Assembly: GCF_030717955.1 (NCBI RefSeq)
Contig: NZ_JAUZVY010000002.1
Coordinates: forward strand, 1 to 64,000
Direction of reading: 5' to 3'
From: Alkalimonas delamerensis
GTDB lineage: Bacteria > Pseudomonadota > Gammaproteobacteria > Enterobacterales > Alteromonadaceae
Length of the DNA: 64,000 bases
Of this stretch, positions 7,376 through 15,698 are shown one piece after another (position 1 is the first letter of the stretch; each line of letters begins with the position of its first letter). A program made the position numbers and the translations under genes. The notes beneath the pieces were generated by a model, which worked only from the letters and a program-made list of their open reading frames with translations, had not been told where the DNA came from and did not search any database.

Positions 7376-8512
7376 TTAGAAAACCAAGTCAATGCCGACA
7401 GTCAGCAGTTGATCGCGACGATCAGCGACCTTGTCCTTCTCTGAACTGAACTGAACTTTCAAGGCAGCTGAAGGATGGAAGTCGTAGCGACTGCCAAGGT
7501 TCCAGGTATCCCGTTTGGTGTTAAATGATTCAACAGCCATCATGACACCAGGTCTGAATGGATTGGACTCAGCCAAATTTTGATAAATCTCTGCTTTAGC
7601 ATCGTTGTCCCGGCGCTCAAAACTAACAAAGGGGGTATAGCTGTTAATACGGTAACCAGCAGAAAGATAGAAACCATTTTGCGTTGGAATCACCGAGTTG
7701 CTAACACGAGCTCGCACAATTTCACCACTCACAACCATGCTGCCATTGTCGTAACCAAGGGCTAACCCCATAAAAATACTGCTGGCATCGTCAATGCTGA
7801 TTTGGTTGGCTGTGTCAGCGAAACCGGATTGGCTTAATAAGGCCAGTAGACCTGAGAGCTCTCCATCCTGATCCACCATGGTGAGTTTACCAGTGAGATA
7901 GGCAACACGAGTACTGAAGCTACCCTGTGTAAGCTCCCAGGTTGCACCTGCAGCACGTTCAATCGAAACATCGGCTGGGGTAGGAGTTATGTTGGTGATA
8001 CCGCTGTAGCTGCCAACAATAAATTGCAGACTTGAATCGACGTTACCCAGCTGCCCAAAGCGCACCAGTGACACGCCTTCGAGGTTGTTGAAGTCCAGGT
8101 TGTACACGGAGTTGGGGACCCGGGCCCAATCGTAGGCATAACCGACATCCATAAAATCAGAATAACGGTAAAAAGGGGTGCGCAACCGGCCGGCATTGAT
8201 GCGCGTCTGGTTGTTAAGCTCGTAGGTCAGGTAAGCCCACTCAAACTCGGCATTAAAGTCGTTGCTGCCGCGTCCCATCAGCTGTGCAGTCACCGATAAA
8301 CGGTCGCCTAAATCCGCCTGGGTTTGTAGGGCGAACAGAGACTCGTTTTTAAAGTCGATTTCGTTGTCGTAACCATACAAACGGTCAGAGCTTGATAAGG
8401 TGGTGCCCCCTTGAATGGAAGCAAAACCATTAAAACGAATATCTGCGTGCGCTGCAGAGGCAGTGCAGGCCAGCAGCACACCTAAGCTAAGTTGTTTGAT
8501 TTTAGAAACCAT
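7376..8512 (-). CDS. porin-like outer-membrane beta-barrel protein
   Basis: 378 residues, starting at the ATG at 8512 rather than the TTG two codons upstream. A signal peptide ends near ASAAHA. The rest alternates short beta strands with polar turns, and the last residues (LTVGIDLVF) end in the aromatic typical of outer-membrane barrels. It is paired with the PstS-like gene, suggesting uptake of a small anion, but no substrate can be read from the sequence. A near-palindrome TTGAC-N6-GTCAA lies upstream at 8552-8567. Confidence 0.72.
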   Translation of the reverse strand: MVSKIKQLSLGVLLACTASAAHADIRFNGFASIQGGTTLSSSDRLYGYDNEIDFKNESLFALQTQADLGDRLSVTAQLMGRGSNDFNAEFEWAYLTYELNNQTRINAGRLRTPFYRYSDFMDVGYAYDWARVPNSVYNLDFNNLEGVSLVRFGQLGNVDSSLQFIVGSYSGITNITPTPADVSIERAAGATWELTQGSFSTRVAYLTGKLTMVDQDGELSGLLALLSQSGFADTANQISIDDASSIFMGLALGYDNGSMVVSGEIVRARVSNSVIPTQNGFYLSAGYRINSYTPFVSFERRDNDAKAEIYQNLAESNPFRPGVMMAVESFNTKRDTWNLGSRYDFHPSAALKVQFSSEKDKVADRRDQLLTVGIDLVF

Positions 8513-8551
8513 AATCAATTGTACCCCGGTAGTTGATAGTTGCTCTGTGTT

Positions 8552-8567
8552 TTGACAGTCCCGTCAA
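8552..8567. promoter_or_regulatory. palindrome upstream of the porin-like gene
   Basis: TTGACAGTCCCGTCAA, an inverted repeat of TTGAC around six bases, extends imperfectly outwards (TGTGTT/AACACA). It lies 40 bases before the porin start and could be an operator or a leader hairpin. It is not a convincing PHO box. The rest of 8513-8781 shows no gene. Confidence 0.35.
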
Positions 8568-8781
8568 CAACACAGCAATCATCTCAATAGGGCAAGCCGG
8601 TTTTGCAACCTTGCAGTCTGGCAGCCGTGAGAGTAGCACTCCTTTAGGCCCATGACTTTGCGTGTTCAGCTTTTCAACTGACTTGCCCTGAGGGCGCGCA
8701 TTGTACAGATAGTGTTCAACGCTGTAAATGTTTTGCCGACGCTTTTACTGCGAATTGCTATGAGACTCAGGGGTATAGACG

Positions 8782-9915
8782 CTATTCCGCTAACTTGGTG
8801 ACTGCATCACCCACCTGGACATTGCTCAACAGGCGCTCGTTAATGCTTTCGGCAACCGCCCAGTCGTAGCCAATCTCTGTGATGCGCACTGTCAACGGGC
8901 TGACCCGAAAACGTGTGCTGTCATGATGCACTGCTTGCTGGCGGTACAAAATGGTAAGCTCATCACCTTGCTGTAAACCGACATTTTGACCGGTACTCAG
9001 CTGGATGCGGTTATGACCCACCTCGCTGATGCTGGCATGAAACGGCTCACAACGAAGGGCTTCTTCAATGTCTATCACGGCGGCATCCAGCACCCGGGAG
9101 ACGGCTTCACCATAGCTGCTTTGCCAAAAGCGGTGATCAAGCGGGGACATGCTGGTTCGTTTGCGGTAATCCCAGCGAGCCTGAGTGCGGTATTCTTGTT
9201 GAAACAGCACTTTACCGGTGCTGAGCTGCTTCAGTTGCAGATGAAGATGGAAAAAACGTTCACGCCGCGCATCCGACCAAAAGCGCAGATTCATGTCGGT
9301 GCGCTCGCCCAAAGAGACGTCTTCAATACTGGCACTCACCAGGTAATCGGCCTGAGTTTGAAGCAATAAACTGCTGCGCTCTCTTGCGGACAAAGGACGG
9401 TGCAGATCATGCAGCTCTGTCCAGGTTGGCAATGCGCTGTTGGCCAGGCTTTGCAGTTGCTGATGGACTTTTCTGGCACTGACATCGCCAATGTTTTGCA
9501 AGTCACCAATGACACTTTGCTGCGGGTGGCGCAGCATGAAAGGTGTAACCAGCACTGGCTTTTTGTAGGCTGCCCCTGCACAACGACTCTGTTGCGGAAA
9601 GATATCAGCCCGTATGGTGACTTCCAGCGTTCGTCCTATTCGCTGTTCACGCACCAGCTGAACCTGACGTACTTCGGCCTGGCTTTGCAGTTGAATGGAG
9701 CTCTCGGTCAGTAGGCCGTTGGTGACCTGCTGCACGCTGCGAATGGAGGCACCGGCATAGAGTAGGGCACGTCTGACGGCATCTTCGGTAGCTCTGGCAC
9801 GGGCGTCGGCTTCATCGCCGCCACGGATCACCGCCTGACCACTGGCTTCTACCCACTCAGCAGCAACCGATAGACTGCACAGCAGGATCCCTAGTCCGAT
9901 AATCAGCTGTCGCAT
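8782..9915 (-). CDS. flgT: FlgT, flagellar H-ring / assembly protein
   Basis: 377 residues. A signal peptide (MRQLIIGLGILLCSLSVAA) is followed by the FlgT N-terminal domain (AEWVEASGQAVI, ARATEDAVRRALLYAGA), a middle domain and a C-terminal SH3-like segment. In Vibrio FlgT builds the outer H-ring around the LP ring and is needed for motor assembly. The start at 9915 has GAGGAAA upstream. The gene diverges from flgP, with a near-consensus sigma-54 promoter between them. Confidence 0.9.
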   Translation of the reverse strand: MRQLIIGLGILLCSLSVAAEWVEASGQAVIRGGDEADARARATEDAVRRALLYAGASIRSVQQVTNGLLTESSIQLQSQAEVRQVQLVREQRIGRTLEVTIRADIFPQQSRCAGAAYKKPVLVTPFMLRHPQQSVIGDLQNIGDVSARKVHQQLQSLANSALPTWTELHDLHRPLSARERSSLLLQTQADYLVSASIEDVSLGERTDMNLRFWSDARRERFFHLHLQLKQLSTGKVLFQQEYRTQARWDYRKRTSMSPLDHRFWQSSYGEAVSRVLDAAVIDIEEALRCEPFHASISEVGHNRIQLSTGQNVGLQQGDELTILYRQQAVHHDSTRFRVSPLTVRITEIGYDWAVAESINERLLSNVQVGDAVTKLAE

Positions 9916-9979
9916 GATGCATTTCCTCAATAGCTCTGGTCAGAGTTTTGACACTTATTTGCTTTATTCAAATTACAAA

Positions 9980-9996
9980 AGCAAATAACGTACCAG
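9980..9996 (-). promoter_or_regulatory. sigma-54 promoter for flgT
   Basis: On the minus strand CTGGTACGTTATTTGCT contains GG-N10-GC and differs from TGGCACG-N4-TTGCW at a single position. It lies about 65 bases before the flgT start. FlrA or FlrC would be the activator. Confidence 0.82.
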
Positions 9997-10027
9997 CGTG
10001 TAATTACTTGGCCAAGCTATATGCAAG

Positions 10028-10045
10028 TTGGCGCATGTTTTGCTT
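10028..10045 (+). promoter_or_regulatory. sigma-54 promoter for flgP
   Basis: TTGGCGCATGTTTTGCTT: GG at 10030-10031 and GC at 10042-10043 with ten bases between. The transcription start would be near 10055, about 36 bases before flgP. Confidence 0.78.
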
Positions 10046-10090
10046 TCAAAAATACCAAGAAGGTGGATATCCAGTCACGGAGTGTGGGTG

Positions 10091-10543
10091 ATGAAAAGTA
10101 TTCTGGTGCTATGCTGTTTGTTTTTGTTGGCTGGTTGCAGCCTGATGGCCGATCGTCATCTGGAGTGGGAAACCGTGGCGCCCGAGCAGTTTCCTGTGTT
10201 GCGTGCTGTGGGCTATGCGCCATTGTCGCTTCAACCTGGGCAAAATGAGCAGCATAAAATGTTGATGGCGCTGCAAGCATCCAAGCTGGATGCGTACCGG
10301 GAGTTGGCAGAGCAGGTCTATGGTCAACGCATTGATGCCAACACCAGCCTGCAACAGCTGCTGGTGCAAAATGATCAGTTACGTGCCTCGGTACAGGGGG
10401 TTATTCGAGGGGCTCGGGTGGTGAAAAGTTACCCGGTCGGCGATGCTTATGCGACGGAATTGGAACTCGACTTTCGGGATGTGTACGAGTTATTTCAAGC
10501 GCAGCAGCCAGAGCGGCGCATTCGCCATGTCCGTTACTATTAA
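10091..10543 (+). CDS. flgP: FlgP, outer-membrane flagellar lipoprotein
   Basis: 150 residues. The lipoprotein signal MKSILVLCCLFLLAGC puts the acylated cysteine at 16, followed by an LPP20/FlgP-type domain (MALQASKLDAYRELAEQVYG). FlgP belongs to the H-ring/basal-disk structures of sheathed and polar flagella. The ATG at 10091 has GGAG about ten bases upstream; upstream in-frame starts would bury the signal peptide. The usual partner flgO is absent here. Confidence 0.88.
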   Translation: MKSILVLCCLFLLAGCSLMADRHLEWETVAPEQFPVLRAVGYAPLSLQPGQNEQHKMLMALQASKLDAYRELAEQVYGQRIDANTSLQQLLVQNDQLRASVQGVIRGARVVKSYPVGDAYATELELDFRDVYELFQAQQPERRIRHVRYY

Positions 10544-10552
10544 GATTGGGAC

Positions 10553-10981
10553 TTAAGCTTTAAAACCTTTGCCTTTGTGCTCGACCGCTGGTTTGCCTTT
10601 ACGATCGTAGGTGAGGCCCGACTTGCCATGCAATTGCAGCAGCTCGTTTTTAAAATGCTGCAGATTCAATTGGCTTTGTTCAAAAGCAAGACGATTCACT
10701 TCATTTTGTTGCTTGCAGTCGGCCAAGACAGCATCCATTTCAGCAACGCTTTGTTGAAAAGTAGGATTTTCCCGGAGTGCAGTAAGCTGGGGATGATTGG
10801 CAATTCGTTGGTCCAGCTGCTGCAAAGCTTCCAGGCAGGCGATTTTTTTCTGGCCAAGTTGCTCGATTTCGTCCGGCTGCCGTGCAGACAGCGCGGAAAT
10901 TTCTTGCCGCAATAGCGAAAGGAGCACATTCAGGTGCTCCTTTTGTTGATCAAGTAGGGAGTTTAGATCAATGTCGGTCAT
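10553..10981 (-). CDS. flgN: FlgN, export chaperone for hook-associated proteins
   Basis: 142 residues, mostly helical, rich in Q, L and E (LLDQQKEHLNVLLSLLRQEISAL). It is a FlgN-family cytosolic chaperone that keeps FlgK and FlgL ready for export. Its ATG overlaps the flgM stop by one base (TGATG), so the two are translationally coupled. It converges with flgP, nine bases apart. A 10-bp hairpin with a T run on the plus strand lies inside the first codons (10918-10944). Confidence 0.88.
   Translation of the reverse strand: MTDIDLNSLLDQQKEHLNVLLSLLRQEISALSARQPDEIEQLGQKKIACLEALQQLDQRIANHPQLTALRENPTFQQSVAEMDAVLADCKQQNEVNRLAFEQSQLNLQHFKNELLQLHGKSGLTYDRKGKPAVEHKGKGFKA
10918..10944. repeat. intragenic hairpin in the 5' part of flgN
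   Basis: AAAGGAGCAC/GTGCTCCTTT with loop ATTCAG. On the plus strand it ends in TTTT and could stop transcripts entering from flgP. On the minus strand the U tract is weak, so it might only slow flgMN transcription. It could also be a chance feature of coding sequence. Confidence 0.5.
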
Positions 10982-11325
10982 CAGTTTTTGCGAAAGATTT
11001 CGCCCTCGAACTGCATAATGCGCTTTGCCAGTTGCTCAACATTAATTTGGTACTTGCCTTCGGCAATGGCTCGTTTGATTTTTTCAACTTTTTCCTGGTC
11101 AATGCCAGAACTGTTGTTGGCTTTTTCCTGCAAACGTGCCATCTGCTTTGCTTGCGGTGTAATGGACACCGAGTCTTGCTTGGCTTGTGGCGCCGTTGGC
11201 TGTGGTGAAGCCGCAGCCTGCTTTTGCTGCGTGACCTGCTGCCGTTGGTTGGTTTGCTCAACCGTTTCTTTCTTGACTTGGTTGCCAGCATTGGCTGGCG
11301 GGGTATTGTTAATTTGACTGACCAT
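10981..11325 (-). CDS. flgM: FlgM, anti-sigma-28 factor
   Basis: 114 residues with a disordered Q/T/P-rich N-terminus and the FlgM core in the C-terminal half (DSVSITPQAKQMARLQ, then EKVEKIKRAIAEGKYQINVEQLAKRIM). FlgM holds FliA inactive until it is exported through the finished hook-basal body. GAGG precedes the ATG. A sigma-28 promoter lies just upstream, giving the expected autoregulatory loop. The HsbR/HsbA pair at 41252-43082 is a candidate second control on FlgM. Confidence 0.93.
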   Translation of the reverse strand: MVSQINNTPPANAGNQVKKETVEQTNQRQQVTQQKQAAASPQPTAPQAKQDSVSITPQAKQMARLQEKANNSSGIDQEKVEKIKRAIAEGKYQINVEQLAKRIMQFEGEIFRKN

Positions 11326-11365
11326 CTGAAACCTCTACCTAGTGATCAAACTCCCTATGCTCATA

Positions 11366-11392
11366 CTAACGGCAGGAGTACAGAAAACTTTA
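11366..11392 (-). promoter_or_regulatory. sigma-28 (FliA) promoter for flgMN
   Basis: On the minus strand TAAA (11392-11389), 15 bases, then GCCGTTAG (11373-11366): two mismatches to GCCGATAA in the -10 and a perfect -35. It lies about 40 bases before flgM. Confidence 0.75.
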
Positions 11393-11412
11393 AACTTTTT
11401 TTCTGTCGGTGT

Positions 11413-12132
11413 TTAAAACTGCACTTTTACAGCATTCACGCCAGTGACTCTGGCTTCAATTAGCTGATTCGATTGGCGGTTTCGGATGCGAATGAGATCG
11501 CCTAAGCTGCCATCTTGCTCAGCAATGCCGGTGGCACTGACACTTAAACTTGCATGATCTACATGAATTGTAACAACATCGCCACGACATACAAGACATA
11601 GATCCTGCAAACTAATGATTTGACCTAAGCTAATGGCGCGTCGGTTTCTGGCACCGACAATGATGCTTGGATCATCGACTGGGGTGCCGCGTTGTAAACG
11701 ACGCTCCCGCTGCTCGATTTGCAGCATATCCAGGGTGATACGGGTACCAGGCGGTAAGTTTTGCCGGGCCACGACGGCTTGAATCAAATCGGTAAAGCGT
11801 GCCGGAATAAACAGCTGCCACGGTTGAGGGGCCTCGCAGCGAATCTGCACTGTGGCCTGGCGATTGCGAAGTGCACCAGGCAGACTGAACTCCAAAGGCT
11901 GGGTGCAGTGCTTGACGCCGATACGCGGATCCAAACCCTGTACTTGCCATTCGCGGCCAGGCTGTCCCTCTTGTTGCTGGGTATCATTGAGCCATTGCAA
12001 GGCCAGCTCGGACAGTTGCTCGGTGCTGAAGCTGTCGCTCGTTTCATCGGCCATGACAGGCTGACAAAGAGCAACGGTCAACACAGGCAGGATAATTTTG
12101 GCAATGCGGCAGATTTTATCGTACATTTTCAT
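11413..12132 (-). CDS. flgA: FlgA, P-ring assembly chaperone
   Basis: 239 residues from the ATG at 12132 (an alternative ATG lies two codons later). A signal peptide ends near QPVMA. The C-terminal ChapFlgA/SAF domain contains VARQNLPPGTRITLDMLQIEQRE and VGARNRRAISLGQIIS. FlgA is the periplasmic chaperone for FlgI. No strong ribosome-binding site is visible for either start. It is transcribed away from cheV; a weak GG-N10-GC element (AGGATCGATTCTTGCT) lies upstream on the minus strand around 12229-12244. Confidence 0.92.
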   Translation of the reverse strand: MKMYDKICRIAKIILPVLTVALCQPVMADETSDSFSTEQLSELALQWLNDTQQQEGQPGREWQVQGLDPRIGVKHCTQPLEFSLPGALRNRQATVQIRCEAPQPWQLFIPARFTDLIQAVVARQNLPPGTRITLDMLQIEQRERRLQRGTPVDDPSIIVGARNRRAISLGQIISLQDLCLVCRGDVVTIHVDHASLSVSATGIAEQDGSLGDLIRIRNRQSNQLIEARVTGVNAVKVQF

Positions 12133-12268
12133 AAGGTTTCGGCTATGCTTAGTCACACGTTTAAGAAAGAAACCTGCGTCAAAATTCAGGCGGTTGAAGC
12201 TGAAAAACACCTTCGATATGGCTGTAAAAGCAAGAATCGATCCTTTTTGCCCGTCACAGGAGCAACAG

Positions 12269-13198
12269 ATGGCAAGTATTTTGGATTCCGTCAATCAGCG
12301 CACCCAACTGGTTGGACAAAACAGACTGGAGCTGTTGCTGTTTCGCTTGCCGGGTAAACAGCGTTATGGGATTAATGTCTTTAAAGTGCGGGAAGTGCTG
12401 CAGTGTCCAAACTTAACTGCTTTGCCCAAACGAAATAAGTGGGTGCGTGGTATCGCTCATATCCGTGGGCAAACCATTTCGGTGATTGACCTGAGTCTTG
12501 CCATTGGTGGGAAGCCCATCAGCGATCTGAGCAGCAGTTTTGTGGTGATTGCCGAATACAATCGTTCGGTGCAAGGCTTTCTGGTCGAAGGCGTCGAGCG
12601 CATTATTAACATCAATTGGGACGCCATTATGGCGCCGCCGGAAGGGACGGCGGGCAAGCAAAGTTACCTGACCGCGGTTACCGAGGTGGATGGTGAGCTG
12701 ATTGAAATTCTGGATGTGGAAAAAATCCTGGAAGAAATCCAGCCTTCACCCACAGCACTGACCAAAGACATTTCGGTAGAAACCGTGCAGCATGATTTGG
12801 GAGAGCGGCTGATATTGATTGCGGATGATTCTGCTGTGGCCCGCAATCAGGTAAAAAAAGCTTTGGAAAGTCTGGGCGTTAAAATGCATCTGGTCAAAAA
12901 TGGTCGTGAGGCCTTTGAGTTTTTGCAGCAGACAGCAATCGAGTGCGAACACTCGGTTACCGAAAAAGTAGGTTTACTGATTTCGGATATCGAAATGCCC
13001 GAGATGGATGGCTATACTTTAACAGCAGCTTTAAAAGCTGAAGCCAAATTGCAGCAGCTGCATGTGATTTTGCATACCTCTTTAAGTGGGGTCTTTAATC
13101 AGCAAATGGTAAAAAAAGTCGGTGCCGATGATTTTATTGCAAAGTTCAACCCCGATGAGTTGGCCGAGTCTGTTCAAAAGTGGCTGCATGCTGATTGA
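12269..13198 (+). CDS. cheV: CheV, CheW-receiver fusion chemotaxis coupling protein
   Basis: 309 residues. The N-terminal CheW-like domain (about 15-165) links receptors to CheA; HIRGQTISVIDL is typical. The C-terminal receiver domain starts at LILIADDSAVARNQV, with the phospho-accepting aspartate in LLISDIEMPEMDGY. The start at 12269 has CAGGAG nine bases upstream; the longer frame overlaps flgA's upstream region and is not CheV-like. cheR follows 20 bases later, the same order as in Vibrio and Shewanella. Confidence 0.94.
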   Translation: MASILDSVNQRTQLVGQNRLELLLFRLPGKQRYGINVFKVREVLQCPNLTALPKRNKWVRGIAHIRGQTISVIDLSLAIGGKPISDLSSSFVVIAEYNRSVQGFLVEGVERIININWDAIMAPPEGTAGKQSYLTAVTEVDGELIEILDVEKILEEIQPSPTALTKDISVETVQHDLGERLILIADDSAVARNQVKKALESLGVKMHLVKNGREAFEFLQQTAIECEHSVTEKVGLLISDIEMPEMDGYTLTAALKAEAKLQQLHVILHTSLSGVFNQQMVKKVGADDFIAKFNPDELAESVQKWLHAD

Positions 13199-13218
13199 GC
13201 TGGTAAAGGAAGCTACCC

Positions 13219-14052
13219 ATGGCAAATCGTGAGCTGCAAGACAGTGAGTACAAGGTGTTCCGTGACTTTCTGGAGCAGCAGTGTGGCATTGTCTTGGGCG
13301 ACAATAAGCAGTATCTGGTGAAAAGCCGTTTAGGCCCATTAATGGCAAGGTTCAGTGTTGGTTCTTTGTCGGAGCTGGTCGCTAAAACCCTGAGCCCCTT
13401 TGAGCGCCAACTTCGCTCTGCCGTGATTGATGCCATGACCACCAATGAAACCTTATGGTTTCGGGATACTTACCCCTTTGAGCTGTTAAAAAAACAAATT
13501 TTTCCGGAGCTGGAAAAAAGCAGCCGCACCTTGAAAATTTGGTCTGCGGCCAGCTCATCTGGTCAGGAACCTTACTCGATTGCCATGACTGGGCTGGAAT
13601 ACCAGCAAAGCCGGCCAGGTGCTTTTAGCCTTGGTATTCATGTGCTGGGCACCGATATCTCCAATACCATGCTGGAGCATTGCCAGCGCGCCGAGTACGA
13701 TGGTCTGGCCTTATCCAGAGGTTTATCGGCCGAGCGGCGCAGCAAATTTTTTGAAGACAGTGGCAACGGCATGATGCGGCTAAAAGCTGCCGTGCGGAAG
13801 AATGTCAGTTTCCGCCATCTCAACTTATTGGACAGTTATGCCTTGTTGGGTAAGTTTGACATTATTTTTTGCCGCAATGTGTTGATTTACTTTTCCCCTG
13901 ACGTGAAAGCCAAGATTATTCGTCAGTTCGCAGGGGCTTTGGCACCGCGCGGTTACTTGATTCTAGGTGCCTCTGAGTCTCTGTCGAGTGTGAATTCCGA
14001 CTTTGAAATGATCCGCTGCAACCCCGGTATTATCTATCGGAAAAAAACGTGA
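13219..14052 (+). CDS. cheR: CheR, chemoreceptor glutamate methyltransferase
   Basis: 277 residues. The N-terminal helical CheR domain is followed by the SAM-binding methyltransferase domain (IWSAASSSGQEPYSIAM), with HVLGTDIS and FDIIFCRNVLIYF motifs. It methylates glutamates on chemoreceptors using S-adenosylmethionine, opposing CheB. A ribosome-binding site (AAAGGA) lies upstream. It probably forms an operon with cheV; flgB has its own sigma-54 promoter 40 bases after the cheR stop. Confidence 0.95.
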   Translation: MANRELQDSEYKVFRDFLEQQCGIVLGDNKQYLVKSRLGPLMARFSVGSLSELVAKTLSPFERQLRSAVIDAMTTNETLWFRDTYPFELLKKQIFPELEKSSRTLKIWSAASSSGQEPYSIAMTGLEYQQSRPGAFSLGIHVLGTDISNTMLEHCQRAEYDGLALSRGLSAERRSKFFEDSGNGMMRLKAAVRKNVSFRHLNLLDSYALLGKFDIIFCRNVLIYFSPDVKAKIIRQFAGALAPRGYLILGASESLSSVNSDFEMIRCNPGIIYRKKT

Positions 14053-14091
14053 TGGTTTTTTTGTTCCCCTAAGATCCATTCAAAAGAATAT

Positions 14092-14108
14092 TTGGCCCGC
14101 CTCTTGCT
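14092..14108 (+). promoter_or_regulatory. sigma-54 promoter for flgBCDE
   Basis: TTGGCCCGCCTCTTGCT: GG at 14094-14095, GC at 14106-14107, ten bases apart, with a full TTGC. Only one base differs from the TGGCACG-N4-TTGC consensus. The start would be near 14119, 27 bases before flgB. Confidence 0.88.
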
Positions 14109-14145
14109 TTACTTTCACCAGTAGGATGGAAGTGAGGTGACAATC

Positions 14146-14541
14146 ATGTCAATCAGCTTTAAAAACGCTTTTGGGATGCATCCGGAAGCGATGGTGATAA
14201 GAGAGCGACGGACCCAGGTGCTGGCCGAAAACATTGCCAATGCCGATACTCCAGGCTTTAAAGCCCGGGATATTGACTTTCAGCAGGCGCTATCGAACGC
14301 ACAGCATCGGCAAGGCCGTAACCCGACTCGTACCCATGAAAAGCACTTCGCCATTGATAGCTCCATTCGCAAAGAGTTGCAGTACCGCAATCCGGATCAG
14401 CCGGATACCGGGGATGGCAACAGTGTGGATATTCATCGTGAACGCAACCTCTTTATGCAGAACGATCTGGCCTATCGCACCAGCCTGCAGTTTTTGGATG
14501 GGCGTATTGCCAGTTTGAAGAAAGCAGTGAAAGGACAATAA
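14146..14541 (+). CDS. flgB: FlgB, flagellar proximal rod protein
   Basis: 131 residues. It has the rod-protein signature LAENIANADTPGFKARDIDF near the N-terminus and the C-terminal helix RNLFMQNDLAYRTSLQFL. It forms part of the periplasmic rod. The ATG at 14146 has GAGGTG seven bases upstream and is preferred to the GTG three codons earlier, which lies inside that site. It is the first gene of the flgBCDE unit. Confidence 0.95.
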   Translation: MSISFKNAFGMHPEAMVIRERRTQVLAENIANADTPGFKARDIDFQQALSNAQHRQGRNPTRTHEKHFAIDSSIRKELQYRNPDQPDTGDGNSVDIHRERNLFMQNDLAYRTSLQFLDGRIASLKKAVKGQ

Positions 14542-14543
14542 TC

Positions 14544-14966
14544 ATGAGCTCATTTAAGGTTTTTGACATTGCCGGTAGCGGCATGACGGCTCAGTCGGTT
14601 CGACTAAATACCACCGCCAGCAACATTGCCAATGCCAACAGCATTAGCAGCAGTGTCGAACAGACTTACCGGGGGCGACACCCTGTCTTTGCCGCGGAAC
14701 TGGCTGAGGCACGCCGAATGCAGGGCGAAGTTTCCGGTGTTCAGGTGCTTGGCATAGTGGAGTCGGATGCGCCGCTGAATATGGAGTACAACCCGAACCA
14801 TCCATTGGCGGATGAGAATGGTTTCATCTACAAGCCAAACATCAATGTGATGGAAGAAATGGCCAATATGATCTCGGCTACCCGCTCCTATGAAACCAAT
14901 GTCAATACCGCTGATGCGGCCAAAAAAATGTTGATCCGGACACTGCGTCTTGGGCAGCAACAGTAA
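14544..14966 (+). CDS. flgC: FlgC, flagellar proximal rod protein
   Basis: 140 residues, close to the family norm. The N-terminal NTTASNIANANSISS and the C-terminal NVMEEMANMISATRSYETNVNTADAAKKM helix are the coiled-coil-forming ends of rod/hook proteins. It begins two bases after the flgB stop and is clearly co-transcribed. It acts in the periplasmic rod between the MS ring and the distal rod. Confidence 0.96.
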   Translation: MSSFKVFDIAGSGMTAQSVRLNTTASNIANANSISSSVEQTYRGRHPVFAAELAEARRMQGEVSGVQVLGIVESDAPLNMEYNPNHPLADENGFIYKPNINVMEEMANMISATRSYETNVNTADAAKKMLIRTLRLGQQQ

Positions 14967-14979
14967 CGAGGGCTGAGTG

Positions 14980-15663
14980 ATGACCATCAATGCAACCAAC
15001 GGCCTGAACAATGATCTGTACTGGCAAGAAGAAAGCAAGGTACCCGAGCGCAACAATGGTGCTTTAACCCAAGCTGATTTCTTTGCTCTGTTGACGCAGC
15101 AGCTGGCTTTTCAGGACCCGACCAAACCGGTGGAAAATGATCAGATGATTGCGCAAATGACCAATTTTACTATGGCCGATGGCATCAGCTCATTGAACAA
15201 TAACTTTAAGAGCTTTGCTGAGAGTATGAGCTCTAATCAAGCTTTGCAAGCTTCTTCCCTGGTCGGACGCAGTGTATTGGTACCGTCCAGGGAGATGGTT
15301 TTCACCGGACAGGATTTATCGCGCGGCATTATCGATTTCGAGCAACGGGCGACCAATGTGCAGGTACGGATTGAAAAGCCGAACGGAGAGTTGGTGCGGA
15401 CCATCAATATCCCTGAAGTGGCGGCTGGGAAATTCGATTTTGTCTGGGATGGCACCAATGGTCAGGATCAGGAGATGCCACCAGGTGTCTACAACATCAA
15501 AGTGGATGCCAACATTGCTGGAGAAAATCAATCGGTACCCGTGATGGTATACGCACCGGTTTCCAGCGTCAGTCTTGGCCAATCCGGTAAGGGCATTACC
15601 CTGAATCTGGTTGGGCTGGGTGCGTTTAAGTTAGCAGATGTTCGTGAGATTTCTTACGGTTAA
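14980..15663 (+). CDS. flgD: FlgD, hook-capping / hook assembly scaffold
   Basis: 227 residues. The N-terminal region LTQADFFALLTQQLAFQDPTKPVEN is the FlgD hallmark that supports hook polymerisation; the C-terminal half has the FlgD Ig-like and Tudor-like repeats (FVWDGTNGQDQEMPPGVYNIKV). FlgD caps the growing hook and is later lost. GAGGGC lies upstream of the ATG at 14980; a GTG one codon earlier is less likely. Confidence 0.94.
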   Translation: MTINATNGLNNDLYWQEESKVPERNNGALTQADFFALLTQQLAFQDPTKPVENDQMIAQMTNFTMADGISSLNNNFKSFAESMSSNQALQASSLVGRSVLVPSREMVFTGQDLSRGIIDFEQRATNVQVRIEKPNGELVRTINIPEVAAGKFDFVWDGTNGQDQEMPPGVYNIKVDANIAGENQSVPVMVYAPVSSVSLGQSGKGITLNLVGLGAFKLADVREISYG

Positions 15664-15698
15664 TGGCAGTCGCCATAACCTTGGTTGAGAGGTGAGTT

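Noticed and set aside
8520..8600. PHO box upstream of the porin-like/PstS-like pair
   Set aside because: The region has a TTGAC-N6-GTCAA palindrome but not the direct CTGTCAT repeats of a PhoB site.
12133..12170. Sigma-28 promoter for flgA on the minus strand (TAAA-N16-GCCGAAAC)
   Set aside because: The spacing is one base too long and the -10 would lie only a few bases before the start codon.
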